Shown here: positions 1-5,204 of the stretch, one piece after another
Numbering within the stretch: the stretch's first letter is position 1
How the letters are laid out: each line of letters opens with the position of its first letter
Assembly: GCA_023136735.1 (NCBI GenBank)
Contig: JAGLQQ010000086.1
Span: forward strand, 1-5,204
Direction: 5' to 3'
Source of the DNA: Candidatus Omnitrophota bacterium
GTDB lineage: Bacteria; Omnitrophota; Gorgyraeia; B26-G9
Length of the DNA stretch: 5,204 nucleotides
Notes under the pieces: generated by a model
The model's database searches: none
Seen by the model: the letters and a program-made list of their open reading frames with translations, nothing else
What the model was told of the DNA's origin: nothing
Translations under genes and position numbers: made by a program

Positions 1-1960
1 CTTTAGGCGCTTCTACTCCATTTACTACCGCTTCCGGATTTTTTGTCTGGGTTGGTTTTTGATCAACCTCTACTCTCTCCTCAGAGGGTAATCCCAACAG
101 CACTCTCACCTCACTTGCGTCCATTACCTCTTTTTCCAGAAGAGCTTCCGCCAGTTTTTTAAGCTTATCGATATTATCCGTTAAAAGCTTACTTGCCTGT
201 TCGTAGCAATTATCTATTATCTTACGAACTTCTTGATCAATTAAAACAGCAGTTTGCTCACTGTAATTCTTCTCATCAAGCATATCACGCCCTAAGAATA
301 TCTGCTGCTGGCTATGTCCGAATGTCAAGTGACCAAGCTTATCACTCATTCCGAATTCACATACCATCCTTCTAGCATTTCTTGTTGCTCGCTCCAAATC
401 ATTATGCGCCCCAGTAGTTACTTCCTCAAAAATCAGCTCTTCACTGGCACGCCCGCCTAAGAACACAATCAAACGACTTATAAGTTCCTTTTTTGTCATA
501 ATAAATCTATCCTGCACAGGAAGCTGCAGTGTATAACCCAAAGCTGCTGTTCCTCTGGGAATAATTGAAACCTTATGCAAAGGATCTACTCCTGATACAA
601 GCATAGACAAAAGAGCATGTCCTGCTTCATGATACGCAACAATAATTTTTTCTTCTTTACTGATTACTCGGGATTTTCTTTCAGGACCGGCAATAACTCT
701 TTCTATAGAACCCTGCATTTCTTCCATAGTAACAGAATCTTTACTTTTACGTGCTGCAAGCAATGCCGCTTCATTGACAAGATTAGCAAGATCAGCTCCC
801 GTAAATCCTGAAGTTTGCCTGGCTATGGCATTTAAACTTACACTTTCATGCAGTTTTATATTTCGCACATGCACCTTTAAGATATCTTCTCTGCCAATCA
901 AGTCAGGACGATCAATAACAATCTGGCGATCAAATCGTCCAGGGCGCAAAAGAGCTGGGTCAAGAACATCCGGTCTATTTGTTGCCGCCATGAGAATAAT
1001 CCCTACTTGAGTATTAAACCCGTCCATTTCCACAAGCAAAGCATTCAGTGTTTGCTCACGCTCATCATGACCGCCACCAACACCCGCAAATCTTTGTCTG
1101 CCGACAGCGTCAATTTCGTCTATAAATATTATGCTTCCGTGTCCGCTAACATTAGAAGCCTTTTTTGCTTGTTCAAATAAATCTCGCACACGCGAAGCAC
1201 CAACACCAACGAACATTTCCACAAAATCCGATCCACTAATACTTAAAAAGGGAACGCCTGCCTCTCCAGCCACAGCTTTAGCCAAAAGAGTTTTCCCTGT
1301 TCCCGGAGCACCCATAAGCAACACTCCTTTAGGAATCTTCCCCCCTAGTTTCTGGAATTTTTTCGGCTCTTGTAAAAATTCGATAACCTCACTCAGTTCT
1401 TCCTTAGCCTCATCAACTCCGGCAACATCCTTAAAAGTAACTTTCACTTTATTTTCGCTTGTTTGATGAATCTTGCTTTTACCAAAGGAAAACAGCCTAT
1501 TGCCGCCTGATTGAGACCCCCGATAGGCAAACCATATAATCATTCCTAATATGAAGAGTGGCCATAAAAGACTTACTATGTTGAGCCACATTAGATTTGA
1601 CTGTTTAATAGTAAAATTCGGCACATTTCTTCTTAAAGCCTTTATAAGCTCCTCATCCTCAATCGGAACATTTACAGAAAAAGATTTCCCGTCCCCCAAC
1701 ATAACCTCAGCAACCCCTTCTCCTAGCTGAACGCTTGCAATTTGCTGGGTTTGATGGTTCTGCTCTACCATATTGAAAAATTCCGAATAGGTAATTTTAA
1801 TCTGTAAGCTTTTCTCGTATTGTTCGGCTATTAATCCCATAAAAAACAATATCGCCAGCATAATAAAAAACGGAGCAATAAATCGGTTTACTTTCTTTTG
1901 CTTATCATTTTGGTTAGAAGTCCCTTTTTTATTTTTGTCAAAATCAAGGTTTTTTGCCAT
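1..1960 (-). CDS. ftsH: ATP-dependent zinc metalloprotease FtsH (3' end cut by the window edge)
   Basis: Membrane-anchored AAA+ protease that unfolds and degrades membrane and short-lived cytosolic proteins; it works as a hexamer in the inner membrane. The 653 visible codons have no stop, so only the C-terminal tail is missing. In order: membrane segment about 27-46, short external domain about 47-124, second membrane segment about 125-146, Gly/Ser linker, then the AAA+ domain with Walker A GAPGTGKT (217-224), pore loop FVGVG (250-254), Walker B IIFIDE (277-282), sensor Asn328 and arginine fingers R339 and R342 in LLRPGRFDR. The peptidase domain has HEAGH (444-448) and the likely third zinc ligand Asp521 in TTGAHNDLERAT. 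All catalytic residues are present, so it should be active. The ATG at 1960 has AAAGAGG eight bases upstream and an in-frame TAG at 1982-1984, so no earlier start is possible. Oddities are a roughly five-residue insertion before Walker B (268-276) and a charged tail after residue 625. The family call is near certain. Confidence 0.98.
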   Translation of the reverse strand, partial: MAKNLDFDKNKKGTSNQNDKQKKVNRFIAPFFIMLAILFFMGLIAEQYEKSLQIKITYSEFFNMVEQNHQTQQIASVQLGEGVAEVMLGDGKSFSVNVPIEDEELIKALRRNVPNFTIKQSNLMWLNIVSLLWPLFILGMIIWFAYRGSQSGGNRLFSFGKSKIHQTSENKVKVTFKDVAGVDEAKEELSEVIEFLQEPKKFQKLGGKIPKGVLLMGAPGTGKTLLAKAVAGEAGVPFLSISGSDFVEMFVGVGASRVRDLFEQAKKASNVSGHGSIIFIDEIDAVGRQRFAGVGGGHDEREQTLNALLVEMDGFNTQVGIILMAATNRPDVLDPALLRPGRFDRQIVIDRPDLIGREDILKVHVRNIKLHESVSLNAIARQTSGFTGADLANLVNEAALLAARKSKDSVTMEEMQGSIERVIAGPERKSRVISKEEKIIVAYHEAGHALLSMLVSGVDPLHKVSIIPRGTAALGYTLQLPVQDRFIMTKKELISRLIVFLGGRASEELIFEEVTTGAHNDLERATRNARRMVCEFGMSDKLGHLTFGHSQQQIFLGRDMLDEKNYSEQTAVLIDQEVRKIIDNCYEQASKLLTDNIDKLKKLAEALLEKEVMDASEVRVLLGLPSEERVEVDQKPTQTKNPEAVVNGVEAPK

Positions 1961-1968
1961 ATTATGAG

Positions 1969-1975
1969 CCTCTTT
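1969..1975 (-). promoter_or_regulatory. Ribosome binding site of ftsH
   Basis: AAAGAGG on the minus strand lies eight bases before the ATG at 1960. Together with the in-frame stop 24 bases upstream of that ATG, it fixes the start of ftsH. Confidence 0.75.
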
Positions 1976-1996
1976 CGTAGTCTATTGTATATTTCT

Positions 1997-2013
1997 AATT
2001 ATCGAAAATTATC
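1997..2013 (-). repeat. Short direct repeat in the ftsH leader
   Basis: GATAATT occurs twice, separated by TTC, giving a ten-base period (one helical turn) in the presumed untranslated leader of ftsH, about 35-50 bases before the start codon. Visible directly; whether it binds anything is unknown. In such AT-rich DNA it may be chance. Confidence 0.3.
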
Positions 2014-2042
2014 CTCTCAAAAAATCTCACGAGCAGGTATAA

Positions 2043-2071
2043 ATTCTAGCAAAAGCATCGCTAAATAGCAA
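2043..2071 (-). promoter_or_regulatory. Sigma70-type promoter candidate for ftsH
   Basis: On the minus strand, TTGCTA (-35, 2066-2071) and TAGAAT (-10, 2043-2048) are separated by exactly 17 bases, and the -10 is preceded by TGC, the extended -10 form. Transcription would start near 2036, giving a leader of about 75 bases. A weaker alternative lies further upstream, with TTGTGT and TAATAT or TATACT around 2117-2145. No CIRCE element (the HrcA heat-shock operator) is visible, so heat-shock control cannot be read from this sequence. Confidence 0.6.
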
Positions 2072-2150
2072 GCTTTTTCAATCTTTTCTCATGCAGATAA
2101 AATCCATCCCCATTAACAGTATATTATGCGCAACTGCTTAGAACACAAGC

Positions 2151-2747
2151 CTATCTGTTTACATTAATAAAATTACTTAGCGCATATCCGATAAAACTAC
2201 CCATAAAAAGCAGCAAAGTTTGCAGGAAAACCAGCATATACCCTTGCATAAGTCTCATCTTATATACAGCTTTTACCAAGCGTGCCTCTATGTCCAAAAA
2301 CCTTATTATGACTGCTATAGATAGAATTAGAAGAAATACATTGTCCTGGATTCTATAAAGAACTATATGCAGAAATATCAGAAACATCCATAAGGGGACG
2401 ATATAGGCATGAGTACAAAAACTTCCCAGAAAATCAGGGACAATTTTCTTTTTTTTAATCCGAAGGGCTGCTGAATAAACCCAGTTTAAAAGCCCGCTAA
2501 GGAAAGCAGTTACAAGTATAAAGACAAAAAATACGAAAAATATGCCCAGAAATACCTGCAACGCTGATATATTGAGCTTAAAATAAGTGAATTTTTTGAG
2601 TACATATATTCCAAGCGCAGAGAAAATAAATGCTGAGAACAACAGTGAGGTTAAAGGTTTTAGCGCATCCTCATCCTTAACCGCCTTTTTAAATATACTA
2701 TCGGGAAATAGTAGAACTAGAATCCCGTTAAAAAATTTTGAATCCAT
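2151..2747 (-). CDS. Small polytopic membrane protein, Yip1-like
   Basis: A protein of about 198 residues with no catalytic motif that I recognise. Numbered from the ATG at 2747, hydrophobic segments lie at roughly 31-50, 63-88, 108-130, 136-150 and 170-193, that is five membrane passes. Basic stretches sit between them, notably RIKKKK near 96-101, which would face the cytoplasm. The short N-terminal region with FFNGILVLLFPDSIF followed by five hydrophobic segments resembles bacterial Yip1-domain proteins, whose function is mostly unknown. That resemblance is by overall pattern only, not by a diagnostic motif. A GTG two codons upstream (2753) is possible, but AGG lies nine bases before the ATG and only three before the GTG, so the ATG is preferred. 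It has its own promoter candidate and is separated by 145 bases from the pilin operon and 190 bases from ftsH, so it is probably expressed separately. The CDS is solid; the family assignment is tentative. Confidence 0.85.
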   Translation of the reverse strand: MDSKFFNGILVLLFPDSIFKKAVKDEDALKPLTSLLFSAFIFSALGIYVLKKFTYFKLNISALQVFLGIFFVFFVFILVTAFLSGLLNWVYSAALRIKKKKIVPDFLGSFCTHAYIVPLWMFLIFLHIVLYRIQDNVFLLILSIAVIIRFLDIEARLVKAVYKMRLMQGYMLVFLQTLLLFMGSFIGYALSNFINVNR

Positions 2748-2756
2748 AAGCACATA

Positions 2757-2760
2757 CCTG
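2757..2760 (-). promoter_or_regulatory. Ribosome binding site deciding the start of the Yip1-like gene
   Basis: CAGG (minus strand) is nine bases from the ATG at 2747 but only three from the GTG at 2753. Normal spacing therefore favours the ATG and a protein two residues shorter than the longest reading. Confidence 0.55.
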
Positions 2761-2828
2761 TTTTATTATAATTAAAAACCATTACTTTTGTAATTTTAGA
2801 GGTAATTCTTAGTGTGGAAAGTAATGAT

Positions 2829-2837
2829 ATTATAACA
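2829..2837 (-). promoter_or_regulatory. Extended -10 promoter candidate for the Yip1-like gene
   Basis: The minus strand reads TGTTATAAT, a perfect -10 hexamer TATAAT (2829-2834) preceded by the TGN extension. The -35 is poor: TGGATT at 18 bases spacing, or GGATTT at 17. Such promoters often rely on the extended -10 or on an activator. Transcription would begin near 2822, leaving a leader of about 75 bases. It lies downstream of the pilin operon and reads only into the membrane protein gene. Confidence 0.55.
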
Positions 2838-2862
2838 TAAACAGACTGCCTAAATCCATATC

Positions 2863-2876
2863 ATGTTTTAAAACAT
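2863..2876. promoter_or_regulatory. Perfect 14-base palindrome, possible operator
   Basis: ATGTTTTAAAACAT is perfectly self-complementary and lies about 28 bases upstream of the TATAAT box, just upstream of the expected -35 position. That is a usual place for an activator or repressor dimer to bind. It is 16 bases after the stop of the PilX-like gene, but it has no loop, no G+C-rich stem and no T-run, so it does not look like a terminator. The bound regulator is unknown. Confidence 0.4.
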
Positions 2877-2892
2877 TATCTAAAGAGAATTT

Positions 2893-3957
2893 TTACAGTT
2901 TTCTCCAGGATATAAGCTGTAAAATAGAGCTTGGATTAATAATATAGCGTATAGCATCCATATACGGTTTATGATATCCAATATCAACACTTCCGTTAAG
3001 TAAAACGCCATCACTACCTGACCATACTCCTCCCAGCACATTAAGCCCGATCCCGCCGCCGCCATTAACCCTGAATTCACCAATGCTGTAAACACATCCA
3101 TCAATATACCCGGTACCATTAATCGTTGTCGAAGTTGTCTCATTAGGATCAGAAATAACATCCCCGACCACAACTAGAAACCCACCAATTGTACCAATAT
3201 CTCCATTGAGTACTAAATCAGTTTCCACATAAACAACATTCGGGATCCAATTTGCCGGATTGGGATCTGACTGATCAAACCAGAAACTTACAGGTAGCGG
3301 AGGAGTTTTACTTGCGATCTCAGCTGCAGTATACACATTATCACTACCGTCTGCTTTGATCTGAGTTGCAGCAACAGTACGCAAATAATCATAATCCAGC
3401 TTAACAAGAGGCGCGATACTCATATCATTTGTCGCCGTGCCTGTAAAATTAGCAGGATTAAGCGTCGCAGGAAACAGTGATCCAGCATAAAGCACATCCC
3501 CGTTGAGATCAAAAGCAGTTCCGTTAATACAAGCATTGCCTGAGGTATAAATAGCATTGTCCCAAAAACTATCCAGCAAGTCTTTTTTGCTAATATGCGC
3601 CTCCAAATGCACAACTGCCTCTGGCTGACTCTGACTCGGGACATATCCCCAGCTTTCAACTTTCCAGCGTTTTCCCATATCAAGTATGGCAATTGTATGC
3701 GCATACTCTCCACGCGTTATATTATTATTATCCGTCAAAGCTACATTAGCCAGCGCCGTAACATCAGCAGGCAATTTAGCAATAGCTTTGTCAAGGCTTG
3801 CCTCAGCACAATGCAGCGCAATTATACCCTGTTTATAACGCAGAGTATTTTTCGCGTCCCATATATTGCGGAATAAAAAAGCTCCCAGCAAAACACTTAC
3901 AACAGCAATAATCATAAACACCGCGACCAACAGAACTCCTTTATTATTTTTTAACAT
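2893..3957 (-). CDS. PilX/GspK-like minor pilin (pseudopilin)
   Basis: A 354-residue secreted protein with a class III (prepilin) leader. The basic start MLKNNKG is followed by a hydrophobic helix at about 8-29, with cleavage expected after Gly7 by the prepilin peptidase. Position +5 of the mature protein is Ala12 rather than the usual Glu, as in GspK and many PilX proteins. After the helix, a segment with ALHCAEASLDKAIAKL (47-62) matches the 'AEA..L..A' pattern typical of PilX N-termini. The remainder is a large passenger with recurring Asn-Gly turns (145, 152, 251, 280, 298, 321) set in short beta-prone strands such as GGFLVVVGDV, suggestive of a beta-solenoid-like or DUF7305-like domain; this is inference. 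It is the third gene of a tight operon, 17 bases after the PilW-like stop, with AGGAAGG six bases before its ATG. It probably joins the pilus tip or priming complex. The prepilin class is certain; the PilX/GspK label is probable. Confidence 0.9.
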   Translation of the reverse strand: MLKNNKGVLLVAVFMIIAVVSVLLGAFLFRNIWDAKNTLRYKQGIIALHCAEASLDKAIAKLPADVTALANVALTDNNNITRGEYAHTIAILDMGKRWKVESWGYVPSQSQPEAVVHLEAHISKKDLLDSFWDNAIYTSGNACINGTAFDLNGDVLYAGSLFPATLNPANFTGTATNDMSIAPLVKLDYDYLRTVAATQIKADGSDNVYTAAEIASKTPPLPVSFWFDQSDPNPANWIPNVVYVETDLVLNGDIGTIGGFLVVVGDVISDPNETTSTTINGTGYIDGCVYSIGEFRVNGGGGIGLNVLGGVWSGSDGVLLNGSVDIGYHKPYMDAIRYIINPSSILQLISWRKL

Positions 3958-3963
3958 AACATA

Positions 3964-3970
3964 CCTTCCT
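3964..3970 (-). promoter_or_regulatory. Ribosome binding site of the PilX-like gene
   Basis: AGGAAGG on the minus strand lies six bases before the ATG at 3957 and starts only four bases after the PilW-like stop codon (3975-3977). The 17-base gap between the genes suggests translational coupling. Confidence 0.75.
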
Positions 3971-3974
3971 TTCG

Positions 3975-4784
3975 TTATGGCTGCCGAAACTTCACGGAGT
4001 TGCGTAAAGTCATTTTCAAAATCCTGCCTGCCTGCTGCATGGATGAAACTTTCTTTGTAAAAAACAACGCGATATTCATGCTTCCAACACTTTTAATCGC
4101 ATTAAATCCCAGATTCAAAACACCATCCTCATTATCTGCAGGTAAATTCAGGTCACCGTCATTTTCTATCGCATCAAGAGAGTTATTATTATTAGCATCC
4201 TCATTGCCCATATAGTTAGCCAGAACTTCTCCTTGGGCCCTTGGGATATTAAGCGTTGTCCCGTCAACCTGTTGAAAATTCAAGTAAGTCAAGGTAGCGG
4301 AAATAAATGTTAACGGAAAAACATTCGGCTGAGCATAATACGTAATAGCCGGCCCAAAATCAGCATAACGGCGCAGCTGTTTCAATCCATCTGTTGTTTG
4401 ATACGGACAATAAACAATAACCGAGCGCCAGCTTATTACATTATTGGCATCAAGATGCATATAATTGTTGTTCAAAGAACCGTCTTCTCCTGGCTGAGTG
4501 AGATTTCCGCGCGCAGATGCCATCCAAACACCCTGAGTATATTCTCCGGTAGCAAGATCAATAAAAGCAAACGTTTCTGTCCCCCCGCTTGAGCCTTCCA
4601 TCAACTCTTTTCTCATCCTATCCATAGCTTTACGTGCATCCGCATACAGATCTGATTTAACCTGCGAAATAGCCCAAGCTCCTTTAGATGAGGCAAAAAC
4701 AGCGGTAAGAGTCAAGAGCATGAACACTCCTATCAAGGAAACTACCATAATTTCAATTAACGTAATTCCTCTGTTTTTTTTCAT
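3975..4784 (-). CDS. PilW/GspJ-like minor pilin with an EF-hand-like calcium loop
   Basis: A 269-residue prepilin. The leader MKKNRG is followed by ITLIEIMVVSLIGVF: cleavage is expected after Gly6, with Glu11 at mature position +5, and the hydrophobic helix spans about 7-31. The region after it, SDLYADARKAMDRMRKEL (44-61), is the amphipathic helix extension typical of PilW/GspJ ('R.AmdrmxrEL'). The C-terminal part is a globular pilin head ending in a beta-rich stretch (235-266). Residues 196-207 (DANNNNSLDAIE) fit the EF-hand calcium loop spacing, and 209-220 form a looser acidic copy. Bound calcium is known in some type II pseudopilins (GspG), so a structural metal site is plausible but unproven. 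It is the middle gene of the operon. Its ribosome site TAGGAG contains the stop codon of the PilV-like gene and lies eight bases before the ATG. The prepilin class is certain; PilW/GspJ rests on size, gene order and the helix pattern. Confidence 0.93.
   Translation of the reverse strand: MKKNRGITLIEIMVVSLIGVFMLLTLTAVFASSKGAWAISQVKSDLYADARKAMDRMRKELMEGSSGGTETFAFIDLATGEYTQGVWMASARGNLTQPGEDGSLNNNYMHLDANNVISWRSVIVYCPYQTTDGLKQLRRYADFGPAITYYAQPNVFPLTFISATLTYLNFQQVDGTTLNIPRAQGEVLANYMGNEDANNNNSLDAIENDGDLNLPADNEDGVLNLGFNAIKSVGSMNIALFFTKKVSSMQQAGRILKMTLRNSVKFRQP
4125..4199 (-). other. Acidic Asn/Asp-rich segment, EF-hand-like loop plus degenerate copy
   Basis: Within the PilW-like protein, residues 196-207 give D196, N198, N200, S202, L203, D204 and E207, that is the 1-3-5-7-9-12 ligand spacing of an EF-hand or dockerin-type loop with a hydrophobic residue at position 8. 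The following D209, D211, N213, D217 and D220 repeat the spacing less well, with Leu-Pro-Ala in the middle. Seen in the translation; calcium binding is inferred. Confidence 0.6.
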
Positions 4785-4792
4785 ATAATTTA

Positions 4793-4798
4793 CTCCTA
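4793..4798 (-). promoter_or_regulatory. Ribosome binding site of the PilW-like gene overlapping the upstream stop codon
   Basis: TAGGAG on the minus strand includes the TAG stop (4796-4798) of the PilV-like gene and lies eight bases before the ATG at 4784. A ribosome finishing the first gene is therefore already at the start site of the second, a classic arrangement for translational coupling. Confidence 0.8.
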
Positions 4799-5185
4799 TC
4801 GCGTAGTAAACAGAGTTACCAGCTGTTCTGTTAACAAGCGTCCTCCCTGACCTTCCCAGTTAACAATTACGTATACTTTAATTGGATCAGCCATTAAGTC
4901 CGCATATTCAACTTTTACAGTTTCATTTACTAGATTATTAAATCCGGGAATAATTGCCCCGTTGGGATATACAGCAGTTAGGTTTATAGCTGTTATTGGA
5001 TCAATATTACGTATATTCTCAATAACAGACTCCGCATCACTTAACGCGATAACCGATCCTTTCAACTGTTCCATTAAAGCAAATCCAGCATGAAAGACAT
5101 AGAAACTCCCGATGATCAGCATTGAAAGAAGAAGGCAAACTATTAAAATCTCAACAAAACTAAATCCGCAATTATTTCGTTTCAT
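4796..5185 (-). CDS. PilV/GspI-like minor pilin
   Basis: A 129-residue prepilin, a normal length for PilV or GspI. The leader MKRNNCG is followed by FSFVEILIV: cleavage is expected after Gly7, Phe8 becomes the methylated first residue, and Glu12 is the conserved +5 glutamate. The hydrophobic helix covers about 8-31. ALSDAESVIENIRN (47-60) matches the 'A..AE..iE.iR' segment of PilV proteins, and the end, VYVIVNWEGQGGRLLTEQLVTLFT, matches their closing strand pair ('v.V.W...gr....l.Tl'). It is the first gene of the three-gene pilin set in this window; the PilV-W-X (I-J-K) order is the usual one for minor pilin operons. AAGGGG lies seven bases before the ATG. The window ends 19 bases upstream, so the promoter and any preceding FimT/GspH-like gene are not visible. 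A cysteine just before the cleavage-site glycine is unusual but should not block processing. Confidence 0.93.
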   Translation of the reverse strand: MKRNNCGFSFVEILIVCLLLSMLIIGSFYVFHAGFALMEQLKGSVIALSDAESVIENIRNIDPITAINLTAVYPNGAIIPGFNNLVNETVKVEYADLMADPIKVYVIVNWEGQGGRLLTEQLVTLFTTR

Positions 5186-5192
5186 ATCTTTT

Positions 5193-5198
5193 CCCCTT
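5193..5198 (-). promoter_or_regulatory. Ribosome binding site of the PilV-like gene
   Basis: AAGGGG on the minus strand lies seven bases before the ATG at 5185 and is preceded by a run of A reaching the window edge. Confidence 0.65.
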
Positions 5199-5204
5199 TT
5201 TTTT

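Noticed and set aside
193..1466. Several plus-strand reading frames (193-375, 617-811, 774-1010, 1131-1466)
   Set aside because: They are antisense to ftsH, whose protein motifs are intact throughout. Their translations are low in complexity, have no recognisable domain and have no convincing ribosome sites.
2100..2150. Possible terminator after the Yip1-like gene (GCTT...AAGC and CAGT...ACTG inverted pairs)
   Set aside because: The stems are only four to five base pairs and no T-run follows, so no intrinsic terminator can be claimed.
1961..2150. CIRCE-type heat-shock operator upstream of ftsH
   Set aside because: No TTAGCACTC / GAGTGCTAA inverted pair is present in the spacer.
2587..2775. 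Plus-strand frame of 62 codons over the start of the Yip1-like gene
   Set aside because: It is antisense to the hydrophobic N-terminus of the membrane protein and has no ribosome site or domain.
2781..2794. Small hairpin ATTAC-AAAA-GTAAT followed by T's, ahead of the Yip1-like gene
   Set aside because: The stem has only five AT-rich pairs and lies in the leader downstream of the promoter. It is too weak to call a terminator or attenuator.
2880..3876. Alternative frames inside the PilX-like gene (2880-3173 and 3420-3713 minus, 3595-3876 plus)
   Set aside because: They overlap a full-length prepilin with a proper leader and ribosome site; their translations show no domain and look like frame shadows.
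3866..4592. Plus-strand frames over the PilW-like gene and its junction with the PilX-like gene (3866-4060, 4000-4215, 4398-4592)
   Set aside because: They lie antisense to the well-supported pilin genes and have no motif or start signal of their own.
1..5204. CRISPR array, tRNA, rRNA, insertion sequence or phage genes
   Set aside because: No regularly spaced repeats, cloverleaf-like sequence, terminal inverted repeats or transposase/integrase motifs were seen; the window is almost filled by five ordinary genes.

Overview
The window carries five protein genes, all on the minus strand and read from right to left. It has no RNA gene, mobile element or CRISPR array that I can support. From the right edge the order is: three minor pilin (or pseudopilin) genes resembling PilV/GspI, PilW/GspJ and PilX/GspK; a gene for a small five-pass membrane protein that resembles the Yip1 family; and ftsH, the membrane-anchored AAA+ zinc protease, whose 3' end runs off the left edge.

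The base composition is moderately AT-rich, the genes start mostly with ATG behind clear Shine-Dalgarno sequences, and the promoters look sigma70-type. This is a bacterial chromosome of Gram-negative (diderm) type, as suggested by the type IV pilus / type II secretion style prepilins. FtsH has an extra stretch before Walker B and then the string RQRFAG. From memory this resembles FtsH of the PVC group and Omnitrophota, where unusual prepilin genes are also common. That placement is inference and was not tested by a search.

Layout: 4796-5185, PilV-like; 11 bases; 3975-4784, PilW-like; 17 bases; 2893-3957, PilX-like. These three form a tightly packed operon with overlapping stop codons and ribosome binding sites, and its promoter lies outside the window. 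A 145-base spacer holds a near-consensus extended -10 box and a perfect 14-base palindrome ahead of the Yip1-like gene (2151-2747). A 190-base spacer holds a good -35/-10 pair and an AT-rich leader ahead of ftsH (1-1960). No convincing terminator was seen in either spacer, so read-through from the pilin operon is possible.

The three pilins would together form the tip or priming complex of a type IV pilus or a type II-like secretion pseudopilus. FtsH does membrane and cytosolic protein quality control. Nothing ties the Yip1-like protein or FtsH functionally to the pilins beyond being neighbours. I see no clearly new multi-gene system. The most noteworthy details are an EF-hand-like calcium loop in the PilW-like protein, an Asn-Gly-rich repeat-like passenger in the PilX-like protein, and the palindrome in the promoter region of the membrane protein gene.
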